Source: Hymenobacter armeniacus (GTDB lineage: Bacteria > Bacteroidota > Bacteroidia > Cytophagales > Hymenobacteraceae). Taken from it: DNA of 64,000 bases. The position numbers and the translations under genes were made by a program. The number at the start of each line of letters is the position of its first letter. Position 1 is the stretch's first letter. Under the pieces are notes generated by a model, which saw nothing but the letters and a program-made list of their open reading frames with translations, did no database searches and was not told where the DNA came from. The stretch lies in the NCBI RefSeq assembly GCF_014699055.1, contig NZ_JACXAC010000004.1:62001-126000 (forward strand), read 5' to 3'. Positions 1-8,224 of the stretch are shown in pieces.

Positions 1-514
1 GATTGTACAGCGCCACGTCGCTGATGTCGTACTTGACGTGAAAGGGCGAGGTGTTGTACAGCTCGGTTTCGAGCACCGTGCCCTGCACGTAGTAGTTCAC
101 GTCCAGCGCCAGCGAGTCTTTCAGGCGGCGGTAGATGATGTTCGACTTGATGAGCTCCACTTCGCCCGCCAGCTTGCTGGTCCGGGCCTTGTCGGCGGCG
201 GCCGGGGCAATCTGGTCGGCAATGCCTACTTCGGCGGCCTGGGCCCGCTCGTCAATTTTTAGCAGCGAAACCGACTGGTACACCGGCTTGGTGTAGCGCA
301 GGTACAGCCACGAGGCCGTGACGCCCAGCACCACCAGCAACAGCAGCCACAGCAGGCTGCGCCGGGCCACCAGCACCAGGGTCGCAATGTCGAGGCCTCC
401 GGCGTCGTCATCGTCAGCCTGCATGCCGGTCGAAGGGGCCGACGGGGGCGCCGCTACTCCGCCCGACGCGTTGCGGATGAGTTCTTCTATTTCGGTATTT
501 TCGTTTATAGCCAT
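1..514 (-). CDS. Wzc-like polysaccharide chain-length determinant / tyrosine autokinase (partial, C-terminus outside window)
   Basis: Only the first 171 residues are present; the gene runs off the left edge. After an acidic, probably cytoplasmic N-terminus comes a hydrophobic segment (about residues 53-72), then an extracytoplasmic stretch beginning YTKPVYQS and containing SLLKIDE. This is the usual start of the Wzz domain of chain-length regulators. In Bacteroidota these are often fused to a C-terminal BY-kinase (Wzc/GumC type); whether that is so here cannot be seen. The start ATG at 514 lies 64 nt after the stop of the Wza-like gene on the same strand, so the two probably form an export operon for capsule or exopolysaccharide, with this protein in the inner membrane. 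Confidence 0.8.
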   Translation of the reverse strand, partial: MAINENTEIEELIRNASGGVAAPPSAPSTGMQADDDDAGGLDIATLVLVARRSLLWLLLLVVLGVTASWLYLRYTKPVYQSVSLLKIDERAQAAEVGIADQIAPAAADKARTSKLAGEVELIKSNIIYRRLKDSLALDVNYYVQGTVLETELYNTSPFHVKYDISDVALYN

Positions 515-578
515 TGCACTAGTATCGCCAACTCACTTTGGGTTTCCGTGGTATACGGTAGGTGGAGCAAATCAGACC

Positions 579-1532
579 TTACCGATTTAATTGGGAGATA
601 ATGAAGTAAGTAGTAGTCACCACCAAACTCGCTACCCCGATGAGCGGGTTCAAATCGGCAAGGTTATCGAGGAAGGGACGTCGAATGGGCTCGATGTAAA
701 TCACGTCGTTGGGCTCAATCTGCAGGTTGGCCCGTCGCATGCCGTTGAGCGTCGACAAATCGATTTGCTGCACGCGCGGGTTTTTCAAATCGCCGCGAAT
801 GATGCGGATGTTGTCGGCGCGGCCGCCGTTGCGGTACAGGCCCGTGCCGCCGCCGCCGCCACCTTGGCCATCTATCCCGCCAGCCAGGGCCAGTACTTCC
901 AGCAGGTTCATGTTGTCGTTGGTGAGGGCGATGACCTGTCCGCCGGTGGCCCCAAGCACGATGACGCGGTTGTTGGTCACGCGCGTCGTCACAAAAGACT
1001 CCTTGTAAAACTCATTGAAGCGAATGGCCAGCACGCTGTCGGCCTGCAGCAGCGAAAGCCCCTTCACCGTCACCCGGCCTACCAAGGGCAGCACCACCGT
1101 GCCGTCGGCCTGCACCAGAAACTCCGAACCACCCGTTGCCGAACCCGCGCCCTGCCCGGTGTTGCGTTGCGGCGCGGCGTTGCGGCTGCCAGCGTTGTTT
1201 TGCTGCCCGCCTATCACGGTGCCGCGGCTGGGCAGCGTGCCAGAAGGCTGGCCAAACTGCAGTTCCCCGTTGGGGTCCAGAATGCGCTCGCCTTTGTTGG
1301 TGTTCACCCGCACTTCCAGAAAGTCGTTGGGCTGAATGACATAATTGCGCTCGGTCCGGTTCAGGGCGATGCGCAGCTTGGTGCTGTCGAGTTGGCGGCC
1401 CTGGCTGTCGGTTAGGCGAAAGAGCGTTCTTTTTTGATAGTATTTCGTCGAAGCGCACGACGAAAACAGCAGCACGGCCGGCAGCGCGAGCAGCCACAGC
1501 CGCCCGAGGCGGCGAAGGAAAAAAGAAGGCAT
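579..1532 (-). CDS. Wza-like polysaccharide export lipoprotein (Poly_export/SLBB)
   Basis: 317 residues from the ATG at 1532. This start gives a clean lipoprotein signal (RRLGRLWLLALPAV then lipobox LFSSC, Cys26); starts further upstream only add a charged leader. The mature part has a polysaccharide-export domain (NYVIQPNDFLEVRV onward) and an SLBB-like region (about residues 190-215, GQVIALTNDNMNLLEVLALAGG). A hydrophobic segment near the C-terminus may be the outer-membrane anchor. A Gly/Asn/Gln-rich insertion lies in the middle of the export domain. Role by family: outer-membrane channel for capsule or exopolysaccharide, working with the Wzc-like protein encoded just downstream. Confidence 0.88.
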   Translation of the reverse strand: MPSFFLRRLGRLWLLALPAVLLFSSCASTKYYQKRTLFRLTDSQGRQLDSTKLRIALNRTERNYVIQPNDFLEVRVNTNKGERILDPNGELQFGQPSGTLPSRGTVIGGQQNNAGSRNAAPQRNTGQGAGSATGGSEFLVQADGTVVLPLVGRVTVKGLSLLQADSVLAIRFNEFYKESFVTTRVTNNRVIVLGATGGQVIALTNDNMNLLEVLALAGGIDGQGGGGGGTGLYRNGGRADNIRIIRGDLKNPRVQQIDLSTLNGMRRANLQIEPNDVIYIEPIRRPFLDNLADLNPLIGVASLVVTTTYFIISQLNR

Positions 1533-1697
1533 GAAGGCCAAAGAATACAGTATCAACGAAAAAAATCCGGGAAAATCCATTGGCGACGGCCGCAGGTTCT
1601 CCCCAAAAAGCCTCAAAAGTAACGCTTTTGCCGCGCCCTTTCAAGAAACGGCCGCCGGGCGGCTGCGGCGGGCCGCCGTTTCCAACGTCTAAAACCG

Positions 1698-1705
1698 TAC
1701 TTTCG
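1698..1705 (+). promoter_or_regulatory. Possible -7 element for the acyl-CoA dehydrogenase gene
   Basis: TACTTTCG matches the Bacteroidota -7 consensus TAnnTTTG at all but one position and lies about 80 nt before the ATG at 1787. No good -33 TTTG was found at standard spacing, so this is tentative. Confidence 0.3.
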
Positions 1706-1786
1706 TGGAGCCAAAACGAACACTCGTTGGGTTTGGCAGTTCCCGTTCTGTACCTACTCATAATTCCCACCAATCGTTCTCCTTAC

Positions 1787-2932
1787 ATGGAAGCCGTAGC
1801 CACCGAAAACCAAACCATGATTGCGCAGATGGTGCGCGATTTTGGCGCCCAGCACATCAAGCCCCACATGATGAAGTGGGACGAAAGCCAGGAATTCCCC
1901 GTCGATGTGTTTCACAAGCTGGGCGAGCTGGGCCTGATGGGCGTGCTCGTGCCGCAGGAGTACGGCGGCTCCGGCTTCGGCTACATGGAGTACGTCACGG
2001 CCATCGTGGAGCTGTCAAAAATCGACGGCAGCATCGGCCTGAGCATGGCCGCCCACAACTCGCTCTGCACCGGCCACATCCTGCAGCACGCTTCGGAGGA
2101 GCAAAAGCGCAAGTACCTGCCCAAGCTGGCCAGCGGCGAGTGGATTGGGGCCTGGGGCCTCACCGAGCCCAACACCGGTTCCGACGCCGGCAACATGCGC
2201 ACCACCGCCGTGCTCGACGAGAGCGGCGAGAATTACGTGCTCAACGGCGCCAAAAACTTCATCACCCACGGCAAAACCGGCAACGTGGCCGTGGTCATTG
2301 CCCGCACCGGCGAAGTGGGCGACTCGCACGGCATGACGGCCTTCATCATCGAGCGCGGCACGCCGGGCTTCGCGGCCGGCCGCAAAGAGGACAAGCTGGG
2401 CATGCGCGCTTCCGAAACCACGGAATTGATTTTCACCGATTGCAAAGTGCCCGTGGGCAACGTCATCGGCAAGGTGGGCGACGGCTTTGTGCAGAGCCTG
2501 AAAGTGCTCGACGGCGGCCGCATCAGCATCGCGGCCCTCAGCCTGGGCATCGCGCAGGGCGCTTTTGAGGCCGCAACGCAGTACAGCAAGGAGCGTCACC
2601 AATTCAACCAGCCCATCAGCAATTTCCAAGGCATCGCGTTCAAGCTGGCCGACATGGCCACCGAAATTGAAGCTGCCAGCCTGCTCACCTACCGCGCCGC
2701 CGACATGAAGGACCGCGGCCTGAACGTGAACCTGGAATCGGCCATGGCCAAGCTCTACGCTTCGGAAGTGAGCGTGCGCGTGGCCAACGAAGGCGTGCAG
2801 ATTTTCGGGGGCTACGGCTACACCAAGGACTATCCGGCCGAGAAATACTACCGCGACGCCAAGCTGTGCACTATTGGCGAAGGCACCAGCGAAATCCAGA
2901 AGCTGGTCATTGCCCGGGCGCTGCTCAAGTAG
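1787..2932 (+). CDS. Acyl-CoA dehydrogenase (short-chain/butyryl-CoA type)
   Basis: 381 residues, the normal size for the family. The reading frame is open further upstream to 1580, but that part is low-complexity and no homolog-like sequence appears before [20 protein letters not shown], so the ATG at 1787 is chosen. Visible motifs: [19 protein letters not shown] (FAD/substrate loop), the C-terminal signature [20 protein letters not shown], and IGEGTSEIQ containing the expected catalytic Glu. The enzyme oxidises acyl-CoA to trans-2-enoyl-CoA, passing electrons to ETF, in fatty acid or branched amino acid breakdown in the cytosol. It is transcribed away from the export genes and appears monocistronic. 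Confidence 0.93.
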   Translation: MEAVATENQTMIAQMVRDFGAQHIKPHMMKWDESQEFPVDVFHKLGELGLMGVLVPQEYGGSGFGYMEYVTAIVELSKIDGSIGLSMAAHNSLCTGHILQHASEEQKRKYLPKLASGEWIGAWGLTEPNTGSDAGNMRTTAVLDESGENYVLNGAKNFITHGKTGNVAVVIARTGEVGDSHGMTAFIIERGTPGFAAGRKEDKLGMRASETTELIFTDCKVPVGNVIGKVGDGFVQSLKVLDGGRISIAALSLGIAQGAFEAATQYSKERHQFNQPISNFQGIAFKLADMATEIEAASLLTYRAADMKDRGLNVNLESAMAKLYASEVSVRVANEGVQIFGGYGYTKDYPAEKYYRDAKLCTIGEGTSEIQKLVIARALLK

Positions 2933-2970
2933 TAATCGACAAGGATTCAGTCGCCTTGCTAGGCGAATAG

Positions 2971-3001
2971 TTTGTTTCGCTAACAATTCTACTTATCTTT
3001 G
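2971..3001 (+). promoter_or_regulatory. Bacteroidota-type promoter of rpsU
   Basis: TTTG at 2971-2974 and TATCTTTG at 2994-3001 are separated by exactly 19 nt, matching the TTTG-N19-TAnnTTTG consensus. The -7 box is 48 nt before the rpsU ATG. This is the best promoter match in the window. Confidence 0.8.
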
Positions 3002-3049
3002 CGGCCCGGTTTACACCGCACTCCTCAGAAATCTCCCTCACTCCCTGAT

Positions 3050-3244
3050 ATGATTATCGTTCAAATCAAAGACAACGAATCGGTTGACCGCGCTCTGAAG
3101 CGTTTCAAGAAGAAGTTTGAGCGCACCGGCGTGCTGAAAGAGCTGCGTCGTCGCACGTTCTTCCAGAAGCCCAGCATCACGCAGCGCAAAATGAAGCAGA
3201 AGGCGGTGTACAAGCTCGCTACCTACGGCCAGCCCAACGAATAG
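3050..3244 (+). CDS. rpsU: 30S ribosomal protein S21
   Basis: 64 residues starting [20 protein letters not shown], the conserved S21 opening, and rich in Lys/Arg. S21 binds the platform of the small subunit near the 3' end of 16S rRNA. The frame is open upstream but the ATG at 3050 matches the family start. It has its own consensus promoter and is followed by a strong terminator. The order rpsU-xerC-hpf is common in Bacteroidota; here hpf is followed by metK rather than the tRNA-tuf cluster often found next. Confidence 0.95.
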   Translation: MIIVQIKDNESVDRALKRFKKKFERTGVLKELRRRTFFQKPSITQRKMKQKAVYKLATYGQPNE

Positions 3245-3274
3245 CCCAACGCCTTCGAGCCGTTTAGCTTAGCT

Positions 3275-3318
3275 AAAACCGGCTGGTTTGCCCCATTTGG
3301 CAAGCCGGCCGGTTTTTT
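3275..3318 (+). terminator. Rho-independent terminator after rpsU
   Basis: An 18-bp stem (3275-3292 with 3299-3316, two G-U pairs) with a 6-nt loop, ending in a T run. It begins 30 nt after the rpsU stop codon. Confidence 0.85.
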
Positions 3319-3354
3319 CGCGTCCGTACCGTGCGCGGTTATTGGGTAAAAAAT

Positions 3355-3400
3355 AAAAAAGCCCTACATTGGATGCCCGGCCCAACCGCCGGGCTTTTTT
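3355..3400 (+). terminator. Hairpin with T tract immediately before xerC
   Basis: GCCCGGC (3375-3381) pairs perfectly with GCCGGGC (3388-3394) and is followed by six T residues ending 9 nt before the xerC ATG. A competing pairing is possible: AAAAAAGCCC (3355-3364) is the exact reverse complement of GGGCTTTTTT (3391-3400). It is either a second terminator for rpsU or a leader attenuator for xerC. Confidence 0.55.
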
Positions 3401-3409
3401 GCTGTGGGA

Positions 3410-4288
3410 ATGGACGCTTTTCTCGATTTTTTGCGCTTTGAGAAGCGCTACAGCGGGCACACGCTCACGTCGTACCAGACCGACCTGGGCCAGTTTGCGG
3501 CGTACCTGAAATCGGCGTACGAGCTCGAAGACCCGGCGCAGGCCACGCACCCGCTCATCCGCGGCTGGGTGGTGGAGCTCATGCAACAAGACCTCGACCC
3601 GCGCACCGTGAACCGCAAAGTGGCCTGCCTGCGCTCCTACTACAAGTTCCTGCTGCGCGCCGGCACCATTGCCAGCAACCCCATGCTGCGCATCAAGGCC
3701 CCGAAGATGGCCAAGAAGCTGCCCGAGTTCGTGCCCGAAGATTCCCTGAACGGCTTGCTGAATTCGTTCGAATTCGGCGACGACTTTGCCGGCGTGCGCG
3801 ACCAGCTGGTGCTGGAAATGCTGTACGGCACCGGCATTCGCCTGTCGGAGCTCATCGGCATTCACGCCGACGACGTGAGCCTGGGCGCCGGCACGGTGCG
3901 CGTGACTGGCAAGGGCAACAAGCAGCGCGTCGTGCCCCTGAACCCGACGCTGATGCAGGTACTTGAAAAGTACCAGGCCCGGCGGGCACACGAATTCGGG
4001 GCCGTTGAAGGGCCGCTGCTGCTCACCGACAAAGGCGAGGCCATGTACGAAAAGTTTGTGTACCGCACCGTGAAACGGCATTTGAGCCAGATTACCACCT
4101 CCGGAGCGCAGCAGCACCCGCACGCACTGCGGCATGCGTTTGCCACCCATTTGCTGGGCAAGGGCGCCGACCTGAATTCCATTAAGGAGCTGCTGGGGCA
4201 CGCCAGTTTGGCGGCCACGCAGGTGTACACGCACCTATCCGTCGACCGCCTGAAATCCGTATTTGAACAGGCCCACCCACGGGCCTGA
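3410..4288 (+). CDS. xerC: Site-specific tyrosine recombinase, XerC/XerD family
   Basis: 292 residues from the ATG at 3410; a GTG six bases earlier is the alternative start. The N-terminal SAM-like core-binding domain (about 1-90) precedes the catalytic domain. The catalytic set is visible: Arg in GTGIRLSEL, Lys in VTGKGNKQR, His and Arg in HALRHAFATHLL, His in LLGHASLAATQ and Tyr in VYTHLS. By family it resolves chromosome dimers at dif with a Xer partner. Position after rpsU and before hpf argues for the housekeeping recombinase rather than a phage integrase. The assignment to XerC over XerD rests on context only. Confidence 0.85.
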   Translation: MDAFLDFLRFEKRYSGHTLTSYQTDLGQFAAYLKSAYELEDPAQATHPLIRGWVVELMQQDLDPRTVNRKVACLRSYYKFLLRAGTIASNPMLRIKAPKMAKKLPEFVPEDSLNGLLNSFEFGDDFAGVRDQLVLEMLYGTGIRLSELIGIHADDVSLGAGTVRVTGKGNKQRVVPLNPTLMQVLEKYQARRAHEFGAVEGPLLLTDKGEAMYEKFVYRTVKRHLSQITTSGAQQHPHALRHAFATHLLGKGADLNSIKELLGHASLAATQVYTHLSVDRLKSVFEQAHPRA

Positions 4289-4326
4289 AGTTGCCACACC
4301 CTTTTACCCTCTTAATCAACTGCTTT

Positions 4327-4626
4327 ATGAAAGTTCAAATGCATTCGGTGCACTTCGACGCCGACAAGAAATTGCTTGATTTTGTGCAGCAACGCCTCAA
4401 TAAGCTGGAAACTTTTTATGATAAATTTACCGACGGCGAGGTGATTATGCGCCTCAACAATAAAGACGGCATTGCTAATAAAACGGTAGAAATAAAGCTT
4501 TTTGTGCCGGGCTCCACGTTGTTCAGCGCCGAAGATGCCGCTTCCTTTGAAGCTGCCGCCGACGCGGCCACCGAAAGCCTGCGCCGCCAAATCACGCGCT
4601 ATAAGGAGAAAACCTTGAGCCATTAA
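4327..4626 (+). CDS. hpf: Ribosome hibernation-promoting factor (short HPF/RaiA)
   Basis: 99 residues from the ATG at 4327, opening MKVQMHSVHFDADKKLLDFV, the S30AE/HPF fold, and ending soon after the domain, so it is the short form without a dimerisation tail. By family it binds the 30S decoding site and keeps ribosomes inactive in stationary phase. It starts 38 nt after xerC and is probably cotranscribed with it. A perfect terminator follows. A noticeably AT-rich stretch in the middle differs from neighbouring genes. Confidence 0.88.
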   Translation: MKVQMHSVHFDADKKLLDFVQQRLNKLETFYDKFTDGEVIMRLNNKDGIANKTVEIKLFVPGSTLFSAEDAASFEAAADAATESLRRQITRYKEKTLSH

Positions 4627-4645
4627 TGGCTGCGCTTGCAGCAAC

Positions 4646-4679
4646 AAAAAAGCCCCTCCGGTTGCGGAGGGGCTTTTTT
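4646..4679. terminator. Bidirectional terminator between hpf and metK
   Basis: Perfect 15-bp stem, AAAAAAGCCCCTCCG with CGGAGGGGCTTTTTT, and loop GTTG. A-tract and T-tract on opposite sides let it serve both convergent genes. Confidence 0.9.
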
Positions 4680-4697
4680 GTTGCTGGAGTCGTTCGC

Positions 4698-5960
4698 CTA
4701 CAAGCCAAACTCGGCCTTAATCTGGGGCACGTAGTCGAGCTTTTCCCAGGTGAAGGTTTCGAAGGTTTTGGTTTCGCCGCCGGGCATCACCACGTTCACG
4801 GTGCCGGGCTGGCGGCCCATGTGGCCGTAGGCCGCGCTCTGGGCGAAAATGGGGTTTTGCAGGCCAAAGCGTTTCACGATGGCGTAGGGGCGCAGGTCGA
4901 ACAGCTTCTGCACTTTCTGAGCCACTTCGCCGTCGGTGAGGGGCTGGCCGGCCGCGTTTTTCGCGTGGATGGTGCCGTAGGTGGTCACGAACACGCCCAC
5001 GGGCTGGGCCACGCCGATGGCGTAGGCCACCTGCACGAGCACCTGGTCGGCCACGCCGGCGGCCACCAGGTTTTTGGCGATGTGGCGGGCAGCGTAGGCC
5101 GCCGAGCGGTCTACCTTGGAGGAGTCTTTGCCGGAGAAGGCGCCGCCGCCGTGGGCGCCCTTGCCGCCGTAGGTGTCCACGATGATTTTGCGGCCGGTGA
5201 GGCCGGAATCGCCGTGGGGGCCACCGATGACGAACTTGCCGGTGGGGTTGATGTGGTAGGTAATCTGGTCGGTGAAGAGGGCCTGCACGTCGGCGCTGAG
5301 GCCGGCCTTCACACGCGGGATGAGCACGCTGAGCACGTCGGCCTTGATTTTATCGAGCATCTTGCTCTCCGAAGCGTCGAACTCGTCGTGCTGCGTGCTG
5401 ATGACGATGGTGTCGATGGCCTCGGGCTTGTGGTCGTCGGAGTAGCGAATCGTGACCTGGCTCTTAGCATCGGGGCGCAGGTAGGGCATGTCGCTTTTTT
5501 CGCGACGGATGGCGGCCAGCTCCCGCAGCAGGCGGTGCGACAGGTCGAGGGCCAGCGGCATGTAGTTGGCCGTTTCGTGGCTGGCGTAGCCGAACATCAT
5601 GCCCTGGTCGCCGGCGCCCTGGTCTTCGTCCTTGGCGCGCTCCACGCCTTGGTTGATGTCGGGCGACTGCTCGTGCAGGCGGTTCATCACCTCGCAGGTG
5701 TCGGCGTTGAAGAGGTACTCCGGCTTGTCGTAGCCGATGCGGCGGATGGTTTCGCGCACAATGGGCTCGGCGTCGACGTGGGCCTTGGACTTGATTTCGC
5801 CGGCCACCAGCGCAAAGTCGGTGGTCACCAACGTTTCGCACGCCACTTTGGAAGTGGGGTCCTGACGCAAGTACTCGTCGAGAATGGCGTCGGAAATCTG
5901 GTCGGCAACTTTATCGGGATGGCCTTCCGAAACCGATTCGGAAGTGAACAGATAGGGCAT
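4698..5960 (-). CDS. metK: S-adenosylmethionine synthetase
   Basis: 420 residues, slightly longer than the E. coli enzyme. The ATG at 5960 gives the canonical opening MPYLFTSESVSEGHPDKVAD; a longer frame upstream has no conserved sequence. Signatures: GHPDKVADQISDAILDEYL, GAGDQGMMFGYA and GGGAFSGKDSSKVDRSAAY (phosphate-binding and Mg/K site). It makes SAM from methionine and ATP in the cytosol. With ahcY about 14 kb away it supplies the methyl cycle. It is convergent with hpf. Confidence 0.97.
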   Translation of the reverse strand: MPYLFTSESVSEGHPDKVADQISDAILDEYLRQDPTSKVACETLVTTDFALVAGEIKSKAHVDAEPIVRETIRRIGYDKPEYLFNADTCEVMNRLHEQSPDINQGVERAKDEDQGAGDQGMMFGYASHETANYMPLALDLSHRLLRELAAIRREKSDMPYLRPDAKSQVTIRYSDDHKPEAIDTIVISTQHDEFDASESKMLDKIKADVLSVLIPRVKAGLSADVQALFTDQITYHINPTGKFVIGGPHGDSGLTGRKIIVDTYGGKGAHGGGAFSGKDSSKVDRSAAYAARHIAKNLVAAGVADQVLVQVAYAIGVAQPVGVFVTTYGTIHAKNAAGQPLTDGEVAQKVQKLFDLRPYAIVKRFGLQNPIFAQSAAYGHMGRQPGTVNVVMPGGETKTFETFTWEKLDYVPQIKAEFGL

Positions 5961-6033
5961 TGAATGCGCGAAAAGGGCAGGAGAGAAAAAAGCAGGGCGC
6001 CCGCCCAACCAAAACCGGCGAGCGGGCGCGCCA

Positions 6034-6041
6034 CAAAACTA
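6034..6041 (-). promoter_or_regulatory. Probable -7 element of metK
   Basis: Read on the minus strand the sequence is TAGTTTTG, an exact match to TAnnTTTG, about 73 nt before the metK ATG. The -33 region is not recognisable. No SAM riboswitch fold was recognised in the leader. Confidence 0.45.
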
Positions 6042-6146
6042 CGGAAAACCGAGCTATTGACCGTGGGGTCGGAAGTGGGAAAGCGCAAGCTGCTTTTGCC
6101 CGGCAACCGCCTGACGTTGCGACGTCAGTAGCGTGTGCGTGGCGCG

Positions 6147-6881
6147 CTATAATTGGGCCAGCCGGCCGCCGTCCACGGCCAAGGTGGTGCCGTGGATGAA
6201 GCTGGCCTCGGCCGAGGCCATGAAGGCGATGGCGGCGGCCAGTTCCTCGGGCTTGCCCACGGTGGCTTTGTCGATTTTCTCGTTGCCGTTTTTCACGTTG
6301 GGGTTGCTCCAGAGCATGGGCGTGTCGACGGCGCCGGGCGCGATGGCGTTGATGCGCGTCTGGCGGAAATCGAGCTCGCGGCTCATGCCCCGCACAAAGG
6401 CTTCGAGGCCGCCCTTGCTGGTGGCGTAGGGCACCACGGCGGCGGTAGTTTGGTGGGCGTGCACCGAGCTGATGGCCACAATGGCGCTGCCGCGGGGCAT
6501 GTGCGGCAAACACAGCTGCGTGAGCTGGGCCAAGGAGCGCAGGTTTACCTGCATGAGCAAGTCCCATTTCTCCAACGGCAATTTCACGAGCGGCTCAAAC
6601 GTCATCATGGCCGCGTCGCAAACGAGCACGTCGACGCGGTGGAATTTGACCAATACCTTTTGCACGGTGGTTTCGATGGCCTTGGGCTTGGCCAAATCGC
6701 AGGCCATGAACACGGCCTGGCCGCCGGCCTCCTTAATAAGCCGCACGGTTTCGGCGCCGTCTTTTTTGTCGCGGCCCAGGGCAATGACGGTGCCGCCTTC
6801 GGCCCCCAGCCGCACGCAGGCGGCCTGGCCGATGCCCGAGGTCCCGCCCGTTACCAGGCACACTTTATCTGTAAAACGCAT
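6147..6881 (-). CDS. Short-chain dehydrogenase/reductase (classical SDR)
   Basis: 244 residues. The Rossmann glycine motif TGGTSGIG sits near the N-terminus and the catalytic Ser and YATSK (YxxxK) are in place (ISSVHAHQTTAAVVPYATSK), so it should be an active NAD(P)-dependent oxidoreductase. The usual NNAG structural motif is replaced by CDAA, a small deviation. The C-terminal AVDGGRLAQL is typical of the FabG-like branch. The substrate cannot be told from sequence. Monocistronic, reading toward metK. Confidence 0.88.
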   Translation of the reverse strand: MRFTDKVCLVTGGTSGIGQAACVRLGAEGGTVIALGRDKKDGAETVRLIKEAGGQAVFMACDLAKPKAIETTVQKVLVKFHRVDVLVCDAAMMTFEPLVKLPLEKWDLLMQVNLRSLAQLTQLCLPHMPRGSAIVAISSVHAHQTTAAVVPYATSKGGLEAFVRGMSRELDFRQTRINAIAPGAVDTPMLWSNPNVKNGNEKIDKATVGKPEELAAAIAFMASAEASFIHGTTLAVDGGRLAQL

Positions 6882-6986
6882 AACAACCAGCCTGCTTCAT
6901 AGAGGAGGCCGCGCCACCCGGCGGGCCGGCTGATTGTACGGGCAGCGCCGCGCAGTGGCCGAGCCTGCCCAGAAATTTGACGATAA

Positions 6987-8195
6987 TCAGGCGGCAGCCA
7001 AGGCCGGCGCTACTTTCTCGCACACCAGCACCACGGGCCGGCCGCGCAGGTCGGTGGTGGCAAACAGGTACACGTCGCCGCCTTCCCGAATGCCGGTGCG
7101 GCGCCGGAAATCAGCCACCGAGTCGGGGAAGTTGCGGGTGGTGACGTGGGCGCGCGCTTCGGGCCCCAGGTGCGCTTTGAGGGCAGCCCCGTCGGCTTTT
7201 TCCGCGGCCCGCACCCGAAAGATGCGACCCGGAAAATCGGCCCGCAGCACGTCGGACGTGTACAGGTGGCTGTGCTGGTGCAGTTTCAGCAACTCGAAGG
7301 CCGTGCCGATGCTGCGAAACGCGCCGGCCTTGAGCACGGCCGCATTGGGCTCGTAGAGAAACTGTTGGGCCTCGGCGTAGCGGGGCGTGGCGCGGGCCTC
7401 ACGGGCGCGGTTGAGGCGGAATTCCTGCTGGGTGCCGTCGCGGCGCAGGTTCAGGGCGTAGCGCTCGGGGTCGACGGCGGGCTCCTGGCCCAACTCGTAG
7501 AGCACTTCCTTCACCTCGTTGTCGACGGCCACTACCCAGAGCCGGCGCACGTGGCCCAGGCCCTGCACGGCCTGCTCGATGTCGAGCATGGGCGAAGTCT
7601 TGAGCAGGACTTTGGTGGCCTTGTGCAGCAGCAGCGGCATGAGCTTCACCACGTCGGGCTCGCAGTCGCGCAGCAGGAAAATCTTGCGCGCGGCCGTATC
7701 GCGCCGGGCCGGGTCGAGGTAGAGCCAGTCGTAGTGCTGGTCGGTTTCCTTGAGAAAAGCCAGCGCGTCGGCGGCGTGCACGTCCACGTTGGGGATGCCG
7801 AGCTGGCCAAAATTGTAGCGCACCACGTCGGCCAACGCCGCATTGCGCTCCACGTAATCGACGTGGGCCACCCGGGCGGCAAACGCCGCCGAGTCGGCCC
7901 CGAAGCCGCCGGTGAGGTCGGCCAGGCGCTGGCCATCCACCAGGCTGGCTTTGAACGCCGCCGTGCGCGCCGACGAAGCCTGCTCCACCGAAAGGGAGGG
8001 CGGAAATATCAAATCGGGGTTGTCGGCCCAGTCGGGCAGCTTCACGCGGGCCTTCTGGCGGGCCTGAATCTGGCGCACGAGCTCGGGCACGGGCAGGCCG
8101 GGGTGGCGGCGGGCTTGCAGGGCCAGGTGGGCGGGGTCGTCGTGCAGGTGCGCGGCCACGTAGCGCCTGGCCGCTTCGGGCAGGGGGTAGTCCAT
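6987..8195 (-). CDS. Class I SAM-dependent methyltransferase of the PG_1098 / THUMP-like type
   Basis: 402 residues from the ATG at 8195, chosen because the longer frame overlaps the upstream gene and its extra N-terminus is low-complexity. The methyltransferase core shows the SAM-binding loop LTGGFGADSAAFAARV, an acidic motif II (VDYVERNAAL) and YDWLYLDPARRD (a DPxR-type motif near the active site). A C-terminal region (RSIGTAFELLKLHQHSHLYT onward) resembles the ferredoxin-like and THUMP-like domains described for P. gingivalis PG_1098. The substrate is likely RNA, by family inference. It starts 29 nt after the upstream membrane-protein gene, so the two look like an operon. Confidence 0.75.
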   Translation of the reverse strand: MDYPLPEAARRYVAAHLHDDPAHLALQARRHPGLPVPELVRQIQARQKARVKLPDWADNPDLIFPPSLSVEQASSARTAAFKASLVDGQRLADLTGGFGADSAAFAARVAHVDYVERNAALADVVRYNFGQLGIPNVDVHAADALAFLKETDQHYDWLYLDPARRDTAARKIFLLRDCEPDVVKLMPLLLHKATKVLLKTSPMLDIEQAVQGLGHVRRLWVVAVDNEVKEVLYELGQEPAVDPERYALNLRRDGTQQEFRLNRAREARATPRYAEAQQFLYEPNAAVLKAGAFRSIGTAFELLKLHQHSHLYTSDVLRADFPGRIFRVRAAEKADGAALKAHLGPEARAHVTTRNFPDSVADFRRRTGIREGGDVYLFATTDLRGRPVVLVCEKVAPALAAA

Positions 8196-8224
8196 GGGAA
8201 AGGGTATACGGAAAACCGCGGGCC

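Noticed and set aside
3410..4288. XerC-like gene as a phage or island integrase
   Set aside because: It sits in the conserved rpsU-xerC-hpf order, with no phage genes or attachment repeats beside it.
4626..5963. A 445-codon plus-strand frame opposite metK
   Set aside because: metK is unmistakable on the minus strand; the opposite frame is His/Val/Gly-rich with no family features.
5961..6146. SAM-sensing riboswitch in the metK leader
   Set aside because: No recognisable SAM-I, SAM-II or related fold or conserved loop was found; only a -7 box is supported.
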